Source: Bacteroidales bacterium
Lineage (GTDB): Bacteria; Bacteroidota; Bacteroidia; Bacteroidales; UBA1715
Direction of reading: 5' to 3'
Length of the DNA: 5,684 bases
Assembly (NCBI GenBank): GCA_031262005.1
Contig: JAISIO010000141.1
Location: forward strand, 1-5,684
Shown: one piece after another, positions 1-5,684 of the stretch
Layout: each line of letters opens with the position of its first letter
Numbering within the stretch: position 1 is the first letter of the stretch
Notes under the pieces: generated by a model
The model's database searches: none
Told to the model about the DNA's origin: nothing
The model's input: only the letters and a program-made list of their open reading frames with translations
Position numbers and translations under genes: made by a program

Positions 1-70
1 TAGAGAATAGAGAATAGAGAATAGAATAACTACACTCTACACTCTAATCATTAATCACTAACCACTAATA
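1..70. repeat. Degenerate 7-bp tandem repeat array at the 3' end of the VWA gene
   Basis: The first 70 bases can be cut into ten consecutive 7-bp units without changing phase. Three identical units TAGAGAA (1-7, 8-14, 15-21) are followed by TAGAATA (22-28), ACTACAC (29-35), TCTACAC (36-42), TCTAATC (43-49), ATTAATC (50-56), ACTAACC (57-63) and ACTAATA (64-70). Eight of the ten units have TA at the same relative positions or one base away. The last unit contains the stop codon of the minus-strand VWA gene (CTA at 65-67, read TAG). The array is cut by the window edge, so its full length is unknown. No reading frame or RNA gene is visible in 1-64. The periodicity is seen directly; any function is unknown. 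Confidence 0.75.
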
Positions 71-2149
71 AGCTCCTTGATATTTTCGTATAGCCCATTC
101 TGCCGAAAGGTTTGCAATAAGAGCAATAAGTAATACCGTAATGTCGAGTAACGAACGTCGTTTGGTGGTGCTGTGCATAATAGACACTACAGAGTTATTC
201 TGTTCTATAGCCTGCGAAAGTTTGCTCATAGTATTTGGGAAAAATACTTCGCCGCCGTTTTGCTGAGCAAGTTGCTGCAATAGTGCGTGATTGGCACGAG
301 TTTGACGAAATTCTATGTGCAAAGGAAGCACGGTAAAACTTCCTTTGCGTGTCAATGTTTCATTATCAAGGGTTGTTTGTGCAGTGAACGTATATGCGCC
401 GGGAGCAAAATTCCCGGCATTGAGTTCATATAAACCGTTGTTTTCTATGCAGATAAACGGAAATTCATTGCCGCCGGCGTTACGTATAACTATCGAAATT
501 TGTTTGCCACTCACCGGTTCAAAACTTTTGTTAAACAATTGTGCTTGCATTTGTATCTGTTGATTTTCGTAAAACAATCGCTTGCTTTGCACCGAAAACA
601 CATCTCGTTTTTGAGTGAGAGAAAGGTAGGAAACAATTTTATTGACCAGCACATCGAAAGCATCAAACGAATTGCTTTGTCGGAAAGCTTGTAAACGCCA
701 ACGCCACACGCCTTCGCCCATAATTACGGCAAATTTTTGTGTGTCGTTTTCGCCCACAAATAGCAATTCTTTTGAAGTTTCCACGCCTGCTACATTCTGA
801 AACGCCACTGTTTTTATGGGATTTTGCACTGTAATAGTAGCGTAGGGAACTATAAGCGGCGGACAGTTTTGGAGCACAGTTGTATGTTCTTCGCTCATTT
901 CAAATATATCAAAATCGGCATTAAAACGAGCTTGCACCTCATCGCTTTGCTGGTTTTGTCGGTTTATAAAAAGTCCGAGAGCTGAAAGTTGCGTAAGCGA
1001 CGTGGTGGAATTATACACAAGCAAAAGCGGAATTTTATGGTGTATAATCTGTTCAAACACAGCGGTGCTGTGTGCCGATGTAGAAGGTGCGCCATGCAAA
1101 ATCACTGCATTATAATCCTGCATATTGCCCTTCCATTGGTCGATAGACGAGAGCGTGATGTCAAAATTTTCATTTGTTTGTATTGCTCGGTGCAGAGCTG
1201 CAATATCGGGGTGGGGTGTTTCGTAGAGCAATGCAATTTTTCGTTGGCTATCGAGCACTTCCACCGAGAATGTATATTCATTGTTGATGCGATTTACTTC
1301 GCCTTCGTGTGTTTCTATTACAACCCTATATACCATTTGTCCTGCTTTGTGTGCCGTTACTGTACAAGGAATTTCGTTAAATTCTGCGGAAGAACGTGCT
1401 TTTATAGTTGTTTCAAACAGTTTTTGACTGCCGTTGAAAACGAGCACTTTCGATGTTTTCCCTTGTAAGTTAAATGATTGGGTTTGAATTAGTATACGGA
1501 ACGGAACGTTTTTGAATGCAATATTATTGGCAAGTACCATTTGAATTACGTTGTCGCGCTGCTGAGCACTATCGCCAAGCGCAATGCTGTACACGGGTTC
1601 GGTAATGCCGGTGTTTTTGAGCGTGTACAACGGATTTTCGCCGGTATTATAAATTCCGTCGCTTGCAAGAATAATTGCGCCTACGTTTTTATTGGCGTAG
1701 CGTTGCTGAATTTCTTGGAATGCGTGTGATATATTGGTTTGCCTGTCGGTAAAGTTTAACGTGGTATCATGCGAAAATTGTTCGCCGAATTGATAGAATG
1801 CTACTTTGTAGTTTTTTCTCAAATCGTTACAAAGTTCTCGTATTTTGTTGGGGTACTCGCTTCTATAAAAATTACTGTCGGCGTGCATACTAATCGAAGC
1901 TGAGTTATCGTGCACGAACACAATTGTAGGTTTTTCAATAGTTGTTGAGCGAATATCAATAAAAATGTGCAATAGGAGTGCGCACACAAGGCTCATGGAA
2001 AATGCTCGCAAGCAAAAAAGCAGAATTACGGTGCGGCGCGGAACATCGGTTAATTGGAATTTTTTGCGGTACAGCACGTATGCCAGCCCAATGCCAATAA
2101 GTAAGCAAAGAGGAATGAACCACAGAGATATTTCAGAGAAAATGTGCAT
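65..2149 (-). CDS. Membrane-anchored VWA-domain protein with GATase1-like middle region
   Basis: Complete gene of 694 residues, ATG start, TAG stop. Two hydrophobic segments lie at the N terminus (about 8-27 and 41-65). A von Willebrand factor A domain follows (about 73-195) with a full metal-ion-dependent adhesion site: Asp81-x-Ser83-x-Ser85, Thr138 and Asp164 (in LASDGIYNTG). Residues about 200-300 look like a beta-sandwich. Residues about 303-480 resemble the GATase1-like fold seen in related VWA membrane proteins and end in the motif GEGVWRWRL (478-486). A second beta-rich segment spans about 515-608, and a final hydrophobic segment about 668-686 precedes a short basic tail. The predicted arrangement is a large periplasmic body held by N- and C-terminal membrane segments. 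It is much longer than BatA/BatB (about 330 residues), so it should not be called a Bat aerotolerance protein. Role unknown; metal-dependent protein binding is inferred from the intact site. The start is supported by the membrane segment beginning within ten residues; the upstream sequence is A-rich with no Shine-Dalgarno. Confidence 0.85.
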   Translation of the reverse strand: MHIFSEISLWFIPLCLLIGIGLAYVLYRKKFQLTDVPRRTVILLFCLRAFSMSLVCALLLHIFIDIRSTTIEKPTIVFVHDNSASISMHADSNFYRSEYPNKIRELCNDLRKNYKVAFYQFGEQFSHDTTLNFTDRQTNISHAFQEIQQRYANKNVGAIILASDGIYNTGENPLYTLKNTGITEPVYSIALGDSAQQRDNVIQMVLANNIAFKNVPFRILIQTQSFNLQGKTSKVLVFNGSQKLFETTIKARSSAEFNEIPCTVTAHKAGQMVYRVVIETHEGEVNRINNEYTFSVEVLDSQRKIALLYETPHPDIAALHRAIQTNENFDITLSSIDQWKGNMQDYNAVILHGAPSTSAHSTAVFEQIIHHKIPLLLVYNSTTSLTQLSALGLFINRQNQQSDEVQARFNADFDIFEMSEEHTTVLQNCPPLIVPYATITVQNPIKTVAFQNVAGVETSKELLFVGENDTQKFAVIMGEGVWRWRLQAFRQSNSFDAFDVLVNKIVSYLSLTQKRDVFSVQSKRLFYENQQIQMQAQLFNKSFEPVSGKQISIVIRNAGGNEFPFICIENNGLYELNAGNFAPGAYTFTAQTTLDNETLTRKGSFTVLPLHIEFRQTRANHALLQQLAQQNGGEVFFPNTMSKLSQAIEQNNSVVSIMHSTTKRRSLLDITVLLIALIANLSAEWAIRKYQGAY

Positions 2150-2218
2150 ACTTTTTTGTTTTACGCAGAGGAGAACTATGTTCTACCCGTACATAATTTG
2201 TTTGTTATTACACAAAAA

Positions 2219-2266
2219 ATATTGAAAAGACAAGGGCGAAAGATATTGAAACAACAAGGGCGAAAA
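2219..2266. repeat. 24-bp direct tandem repeat, two copies
   Basis: Two adjacent 24-bp copies, 2219-2242 and 2243-2266, differ at three positions only. Each starts ATATTGAAA and contains ACAAGGGCGAAA. A further GATATTGA lies at 2282-2289, so a third degenerate start may follow. The GGGCGAAA core of both copies (2234-2241 and 2258-2265) is complementary to TTTCGCCC at 2270-2277, so either copy could pair with it. Confidence 0.8.
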
Positions 2267-2277
2267 ATATTTCGCCC
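2258..2277 (-). terminator. Probable intrinsic terminator of lpxD
   Basis: On the minus strand, starting 12 bases after the lpxD stop codon, an 8-bp perfect stem (GGGCGAAA with TTTCGCCC) closes a 4-base loop. It is followed in the lpxD transcript by the U-rich stretch UUGUUGUUU. Stem, loop size, position and tail fit an intrinsic terminator, although the tail is interrupted by G residues. It would separate lpxD from the downstream VWA gene. The same palindrome could also belong to a dispersed repeat family; only a genome search could tell. Confidence 0.55.
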
Positions 2278-2289
2278 CTACGATATTGA

Positions 2290-3333
2290 TTATTTCATTT
2301 CTGCATTCTTCAACGCTTCCACTTCTTTTTCCAATGCACGAATTTGACGCATAATTTTATCTAACTGCATAAACCCGACATACGATTTTTTGTACTGACG
2401 GGCATCTATACTTGGTGCGCCCATGTGGGTTTGACCGTCGGCAATATCTGCCATTACGCCCGATTTTGCAGCAATGAGAACGTTGTTACCAATTTTTAAA
2501 TGCCCGGCAACACCCACTTGTCCGCCAATCATACAATTGCTGCCAACTTTTGTGGAACCGGAAATGCCTGTTTGTCCGGCAATTACGGTATCGCTCCCAA
2601 TTTCGCAATTGTGTCCGATTTGAATAAGATTGTCTATTTTTGTTCCTTTGCGAATAATGGTTGAACCCATTGTTGCGCGGTCAATGGTAGAATTTGTGCC
2701 TATTTCAACATTATCTTCGAGAATAACATTACCCGTTTGCGGAATTTTCATGTATTTGCCATCGGTAATAGGGGCAAAGCCAAATCCGTCGCCACCGATA
2801 ACTGCACCGGGCAGCACTATGCAATTGTTGCCAATCACGCAGTCGTTCAAAATAATGGCACCGGCATGAATTAAGCAATTTTCGCCGATTGTTACATTTT
2901 CGTAAATGGTAACGTTTGGGTAAATTTTTGTGTTATCACCTATATTACAATTGTTTGCAATCGAAACAAAATCGCCCAAATAGACGTTTTTACCGATGTT
3001 ACATTTTTTATGCACTCGTGCTCTGCACGATTTTCCTTTCAATTCTTTGGTGCTTTTTACATAGATATTGAGCAATTTTGCAAAAGCCGAATAGGCATCA
3101 TCAACTCGAATAAGCGTTACTTGTACGTTTTGTTCCAATTCAAACGATTTGTTGCAAATTACCGCCGAAGCCTGAGTATTGTATATATACTCCGTATATT
3201 TCGGATTAGCCAAAAATGATACGCTTTCAGGTTTGCCTTCTTCTATTTTCGACGGTTTGGTTATGATAAGGGTTTCGTCGCCTTCCACAACTCCATCGAG
3301 CAATTCGGCTAATTGTTTTGTTGTATATCTCAT
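2290..3333 (-). CDS. lpxD: UDP-3-O-(3-hydroxyacyl)glucosamine N-acyltransferase LpxD
   Basis: Complete, 347 residues, the usual LpxD length. LpxD transfers a 3-hydroxyacyl chain from acyl carrier protein to the 2-amino group of UDP-3-O-acyl-glucosamine, the third step of lipid A synthesis, in the cytoplasm as a homotrimer. The N-terminal nucleotide-binding domain (about 1-100) opens with MRYTTKQLAELL, typical of family starts, and has FLANPKY (40-46), the F-x2-N-x2-Y pattern of the uridine pocket. Residues about 105-310 are a left-handed beta-helix of hexapeptide repeats (I/V-G-x-N and similar). His241 in QIGHNC corresponds to the catalytic histidine (His239 in E. coli), and His278 in VAGHLKIG is the second conserved histidine. 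IGGDGFGFAP (179-188) is a family signature. A C-terminal helix (about 318-345) closes the protein. lpxC, fabZ and lpxA, common neighbours in Bacteroidetes, are not beside it here. It is divergent from dacB and has its own promoter candidate. Confidence 0.96.
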   Translation of the reverse strand: MRYTTKQLAELLDGVVEGDETLIITKPSKIEEGKPESVSFLANPKYTEYIYNTQASAVICNKSFELEQNVQVTLIRVDDAYSAFAKLLNIYVKSTKELKGKSCRARVHKKCNIGKNVYLGDFVSIANNCNIGDNTKIYPNVTIYENVTIGENCLIHAGAIILNDCVIGNNCIVLPGAVIGGDGFGFAPITDGKYMKIPQTGNVILEDNVEIGTNSTIDRATMGSTIIRKGTKIDNLIQIGHNCEIGSDTVIAGQTGISGSTKVGSNCMIGGQVGVAGHLKIGNNVLIAAKSGVMADIADGQTHMGAPSIDARQYKKSYVGFMQLDKIMRQIRALEKEVEALKNAEMK

Positions 3334-3394
3334 TGCGTTAGATTTTTAGACTAATAGATACAGGGCTATTAGGTGTTTTTTTGATTTATTTCGC

Positions 3395-3427
3395 CAAAAG
3401 TACAAATTAATTGTATACTTCGATAAA
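3395..3427 (-). promoter_or_regulatory. Candidate Bacteroidetes-type promoter of lpxD
   Basis: On the minus strand TACTTTTG (3395-3402) matches the Bacteroidetes -7 consensus TAnnTTTG exactly. TTTA (3424-3427), a three-of-four match to the -33 TTTG box, lies 21 bases upstream, within the usual spacing. Transcription would start near 3388, leaving a 5' leader of roughly 55 bases before the lpxD ATG. The -33 half is weak; the call rests mainly on the -7 box and its position. Confidence 0.5.
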
Positions 3428-3441
3428 CTCAGTAACCAAAA

Positions 3442-3455
3442 AATTATGAATTATG
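3442..3455. repeat. Two 7-bp units AATTATG in the lpxD-dacB intergenic region
   Basis: AATTATG occurs twice in direct succession (3442-3448 and 3449-3455), followed by the unrelated AAATTTT. It lies between the two divergent promoter candidates. Two copies in AT-rich DNA can arise by chance; it is listed because the other 7-bp arrays in the window share the period. Confidence 0.4.
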
Positions 3456-3515
3456 AAATTTTCTGTGTACGAATGAAAATAATGAAAAATATACCAATGT
3501 AATTTATACAACAAT

Positions 3516-3523
3516 TATCTTTG
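3516..3523 (+). promoter_or_regulatory. Candidate -7 box of the dacB promoter
   Basis: TATCTTTG matches the Bacteroidetes -7 consensus TAnnTTTG exactly and ends 24 bases before the dacB ATG, so transcription would start near 3530 with a leader of about 18 bases. No good -33 TTTG is found 19-21 bases upstream (3491-3500 reads ATACCAATGT), so this is a half-site call. The leader is T-rich (TTGTTTTT directly before ATG) and has no Shine-Dalgarno, as is common in this phylum. Confidence 0.5.
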
Positions 3524-3547
3524 TGAACATTTTAGCACATTGTTTTT

Positions 3548-4903
3548 ATGCAACACATTTATACTTTTTTTCTACTTTTTTGCACATTCACGCTTTCTGC
3601 ACAAACAGCGTTGCAAACCTTTGTGAGCAACGACGCTTTGAAGCACGCCACAATTGGTTTTGAACTGCGCGAACTTTCTACAGGAAAAACTATTGCGGAG
3701 CACAATAAGCAAACCGCTTGCACACCTGCATCGCTTACCAAATTGATTACAACGGCTACGGCATTGGAAATTCTGGGTGCCGATTACACGTTCGCAACAC
3801 AGCTTGCAATTGATGGCTCAATTGATAGTGCGGGAGTTTTGCAGGGCAATCTCTACATCATAGGCGGTGGCGACCCCACGCTTGGTTCTCGATTTTTTCC
3901 GCAAAGCAGCAATTTTATTCCTGCGTGGATTGAAGCTGTTCGCAAAGCGGGGATTCGTAAAATACAGGGAAATGTGTATGCGGAGATTTCGCTGTACGAC
4001 CAAAATCCCGTGCCGGTGTTGTGGTTGCGCGAAGATATAGGAAATTATTATGGTGCAGGTGTTTTTGCACTTTCGTGGGCGGACAATACCACTGCGGTAA
4101 CTATTGCCAATGGAAAGGTTACGAAAGCAGAACCAGACATTGCAAAGTATGTATTCTCGAATACCCTACAAGCAGGCACAAACGATAGCATTTATTTTTC
4201 GGGAGAGCCATGGAGCATGCAGCGCACCGTGTACGGAACATTTCGCCCGAATACAACACGAGTGGAAAAAGCCGATATGAGCAATCCGCCTGCTATGCTA
4301 CAAATGTACGTAGCGGAACAATTTCAGGCGAATGGGTTGTTAATAACGGGAAAGTACATTGCAGAGAATAACGAAAAAACAATAATTTACACCCACCATT
4401 CGCCACCACTGAAAGAAATTGCGAAACAAACAAATTTCAGAAGCAACAACAATTACGCCGAACATATTCTAAAACACTTAGCCCTGCAAACCGACAGTGT
4501 AGCCACATTCAACGCTGCTTTGCACGTGCAACGCCATTTCTGGGCAAAAAAAGGAATAGATATGTCGGGCGTGTGGTTGTACGATGGTTCGGGACTTTCT
4601 CCCAAAAATTCCATAACACCGGCTTTTGTGTGCGATGTGCTTTCGCAGATGAAATCAAATACCGCATTTCGTAATTCTTTGCCTATTGCAGGTGAGAGCG
4701 GAACTGTTGCAAAATTTTTAGCCACAACGCCGCTCAAAGGAAAAGCACGGGTGAAAAGTGGCAGCTTCCGTGGTGTGCAGAGTTATGCCGGTTATATTTC
4801 GCACCACGAGAAAGAATATGTGTTTTGTATAATGGTAAACAATTTTACCGGTACTCGTGCCAATGTTGTGAAACTTATAGAATGGTTAGTGATTAATGGT
4901 TAA
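3548..4903 (+). CDS. dacB: D-alanyl-D-alanine carboxypeptidase/endopeptidase, PBP4 (peptidase S13) family
   Basis: Complete, 451 residues (E. coli DacB has 477). An N-terminal signal peptide (about 1-18, cleavage probably after LSA, with no lipobox cysteine) sends it to the periplasm. The three penicillin-binding active-site motifs are in order: Ser62-Leu-Thr-Lys65 in TPASLTK, with Ser62 the acyl-enzyme nucleophile; Ser299-Asn-Asn301 in FRSNNNY; and Lys403-Ser-Gly405 in RVKSGSF. The last replaces the usual KTG conservatively. The long span between motifs 1 and 2 (about 80-290) is the PBP4 domain II/III insertion, including GNLYIIGGGDPTL (100-112). YDGSGLSP (345-352) is a further S13 signature. 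The enzyme removes terminal D-Ala or cuts D-Ala-mDAP cross-links in peptidoglycan. It is divergent from lpxD and convergent with mltG, with 31 bases between stops. Its last residues LVING are encoded by a 7-bp repeat array, so the extreme C terminus may be lineage-specific. Confidence 0.95.
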   Translation: MQHIYTFFLLFCTFTLSAQTALQTFVSNDALKHATIGFELRELSTGKTIAEHNKQTACTPASLTKLITTATALEILGADYTFATQLAIDGSIDSAGVLQGNLYIIGGGDPTLGSRFFPQSSNFIPAWIEAVRKAGIRKIQGNVYAEISLYDQNPVPVLWLREDIGNYYGAGVFALSWADNTTAVTIANGKVTKAEPDIAKYVFSNTLQAGTNDSIYFSGEPWSMQRTVYGTFRPNTTRVEKADMSNPPAMLQMYVAEQFQANGLLITGKYIAENNEKTIIYTHHSPPLKEIAKQTNFRSNNNYAEHILKHLALQTDSVATFNAALHVQRHFWAKKGIDMSGVWLYDGSGLSPKNSITPAFVCDVLSQMKSNTAFRNSLPIAGESGTVAKFLATTPLKGKARVKSGSFRGVQSYAGYISHHEKEYVFCIMVNNFTGTRANVVKLIEWLVING

Positions 4904-4936
4904 TGATTAACCTTTAACCATTAATCATTAACCATT
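4881..4936. repeat. Convergent 7-bp repeat array spanning the dacB-mltG junction
   Basis: Eight 7-bp units lie in one phase. The first four are forward: AATGGTT (4881-4887), AGTGATT (4888-4894), AATGGTT (4895-4901), AATGATT (4902-4908). The last four are in the complementary sense: AACCTTT (4909-4915), AACCATT (4916-4922), AATCATT (4923-4929), AACCATT (4930-4936). The orientation switches between units 4 and 5 without losing phase, which makes the whole block a palindrome. It covers the last seven codons of dacB, the entire gap, and two bases of the mltG stop codon. Confidence 0.85.
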
Positions 4937-4937
4937 A
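4894..4937. terminator. Candidate bidirectional terminator between dacB and mltG
   Basis: TAATGGTTAATGATTAA (4894-4910) and its exact reverse complement (4921-4937) form a 17-bp perfect inverted repeat around a 10-base spacer. Both genes end inside it: the dacB stop is at 4901-4903 and the mltG stop at 4935-4937. A stem this long between convergent genes could end transcription from both sides, but it is AT-rich and neither side has a strong U tract (UUUAAU follows on the plus strand). The inverted repeat is certain; the terminator role is inferred. Confidence 0.45.
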
Positions 4938-5684
4938 TTTAATGTTAATCGAGTCCAGCCACTTACGATATGCTTGCGCATAGCTTCTGTGTTCTTCAAA
5001 AGTTTTGGTGAAATGATGATGATTTGAATTTATTTTGGCGCAATAGAAATAGAAATCGTTTTTTTCGGGGTTGAGCACGGCGTCAATATCAACTTTTTGC
5101 GGCGTGCAAATGGGTCCCGGAGGAATACCTTTGTAAGCATATGTGCTGTATGGCGAGTGAGCGGCGGCTTTTTTATGTTTTTCGAGCACTCGTTTAATCG
5201 AAAAATCGCCAAGCACAAATTTTATTGTGGGGTCTACTTGTAACGGCATTCCTTTGCGCAGGCGGTTGAACAGTACGCCGGCTATACGCGGCTTTTCATC
5301 ATTCTTATTTGTTTCTTGATTGATAATCGAAGCAAGTGTCATTACTTGGTGTGGTGTTAAACCTAATGTATGTGCTTTTGCCAATCGTTCTTCGTTCCAA
5401 AATAATGTATATTCTTTGTGCATACGCTCCATGAATTGCCGTGCGCTGGTATTCCATTTGAATTGGTAGGTATCGGGAATGAACAAACAAATGATAGTTG
5501 CTTTATCAACTCCAAGCGAATCGAGAAAGAGTTCTTCGGCAAATAATTCGTCGAAATCTTCTTGTGAAGCTTCTAATTGCTCGCTTGCTTGTGCGGCAAC
5601 ATCGCTTGCATAGCGTGCAAATGAAAATGTGAAATTGACATATTCCCGTATTCCCGATCGAAATAAAATCAGTAAATCTTTGTT
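4935..5684 (-). CDS. mltG: Endolytic murein transglycosylase MltG (YceG family), N terminus outside window
   Basis: The frame stays open to the window edge, giving 249 C-terminal residues. Numbering here starts at the codon 5682-5684. The cytoplasmic tail, membrane anchor and most of the N-terminal LysM-like subdomain are missing. MltG cuts glycan strands of nascent peptidoglycan near the inner membrane, leaving 1,6-anhydro ends, and is thought to limit strand length. The catalytic domain is recognisable from CLFIPDTYQFKWNTS (66-80). The catalytic glutamate, equivalent to E. coli Glu218, is Glu124 in LASIINQETNKNDEKPR; the preceding VEK of E. coli reads INQ. Other family motifs are GVLFNRLRKGMPLQVDPT, GIPPGPI and the late HHHFTKTFEEH, where the histidine and F-x-x-x-x-EH pattern are conserved. 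The stop lies in the repeat shared with the dacB 3' end. No in-frame start fits inside the window: the TTG at 5484-5486 falls inside the conserved CLFIPDTY motif. Gene identity is firm; the upstream neighbour is unknown. Confidence 0.95.
   Translation of the reverse strand, partial: NKDLLILFRSGIREYVNFTFSFARYASDVAAQASEQLEASQEDFDELFAEELFLDSLGVDKATIICLFIPDTYQFKWNTSARQFMERMHKEYTLFWNEERLAKAHTLGLTPHQVMTLASIINQETNKNDEKPRIAGVLFNRLRKGMPLQVDPTIKFVLGDFSIKRVLEKHKKAAAHSPYSTYAYKGIPPGPICTPQKVDIDAVLNPEKNDFYFYCAKINSNHHHFTKTFEEHRSYAQAYRKWLDSINIK

Larger units (their letters stand above)
2150..2289. other. Intergenic region between lpxD and the VWA gene
   Basis: These 140 bases separate two genes on the minus strand. 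The half next to lpxD is filled by the 24-bp tandem repeat and the hairpin listed separately. The half next to the VWA start (2150-2218) is AT-rich and carries no clear promoter: the best match to TAnnTTTG on the minus strand, at 2213-2221, has one base too many. If the hairpin terminates lpxD, the VWA gene needs a promoter in this half. Confidence 0.5.

Noticed and set aside
403..405. DacB residue Ser404 replacing Thr in the KTG motif as a sign of inactivity
   Set aside because: The coordinates here are protein residues. Ser is a conservative replacement, I recall KSG as common among Bacteroidetes PBP4 proteins, and the other two motifs are intact.
2213..2221. Minus-strand TATTTTTTG as a -7 promoter box for the VWA gene
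   Set aside because: It has three rather than two bases between TA and TTTG and no TTTG at the right distance upstream; in a T-run such a near match is expected by chance.
315..2225. Several plus-strand open frames (for example 989-1468 and 1965-2225) opposite the VWA gene
   Set aside because: They are antisense to a well-supported 694-residue gene, are rich in Cys and aromatic residues, and show no recognisable motif or signal; they are shadows.
2219..2280. CRISPR array or riboswitch
   Set aside because: There are only two adjacent 24-bp copies with no spacers, and the structure lies after a stop codon, not in a gene leader.
2630..2869. Plus-strand open frame inside lpxD
   Set aside because: It is antisense to the hexapeptide-repeat region; its apparent regularity only mirrors the beta-helix repeats of LpxD.
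4453..4737. Minus-strand 94-residue open frame inside dacB
   Set aside because: It overlaps the conserved SxN and YDGSG region of DacB on the opposite strand and has no features of its own.
5484..5486. TTG as a start codon for mltG
   Set aside because: The open frame continues upstream to the window edge with family-like sequence, and this TTG codes for the leucine in the conserved CLFIPDTY motif.

Overview
The window looks like chromosomal DNA of a member of the Bacteroidota (Bacteroidetes). It is AT-rich, the genes lack clear Shine-Dalgarno sequences, and two intergenic sites match the Bacteroidetes -7 promoter box TAnnTTTG exactly. All four proteins read like Bacteroidetes members of their families. 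No genus can be named from the sequence alone.

Layout from left to right. Positions 1-64 are non-coding and form an array of 7-bp repeats that runs into the stop codon of the first gene. A minus-strand gene (65-2149) encodes a 694-residue inner-membrane protein with an intact von Willebrand factor A metal site and a GATase1-like middle region. A 140-bp gap (2150-2289) holds a 24-bp tandem duplication and a GC-rich hairpin that looks like the lpxD terminator. lpxD (2290-3333, minus) is complete. A 214-bp divergent promoter region (3334-3547) follows. dacB (3548-4903, plus) encodes a secreted PBP4-type D,D-carboxypeptidase/endopeptidase. Finally mltG (4935 to beyond 5684, minus) encodes the endolytic murein transglycosylase; its N-terminal part lies outside the window. 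dacB and mltG converge on a 31-bp gap made of 7-bp repeats that switch orientation in the middle and form a 17-bp perfect inverted repeat.

All three genes of known function build or remodel the cell envelope. LpxD makes the lipid A precursor, DacB trims or cuts peptide cross-links in the periplasm, and MltG cuts nascent glycan strands at the inner membrane. The VWA protein is membrane-anchored and of unknown function. The genes are in alternating orientations, so the shared envelope theme does not imply an operon.

I see no convincing undescribed enzyme system, mobile element, CRISPR array or RNA gene. The most unusual signal is the recurrence of short 7-bp-period repeats in three of the four non-coding stretches. 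Three gene 3' ends (the VWA gene, dacB and mltG) have their stop codons inside such repeats.
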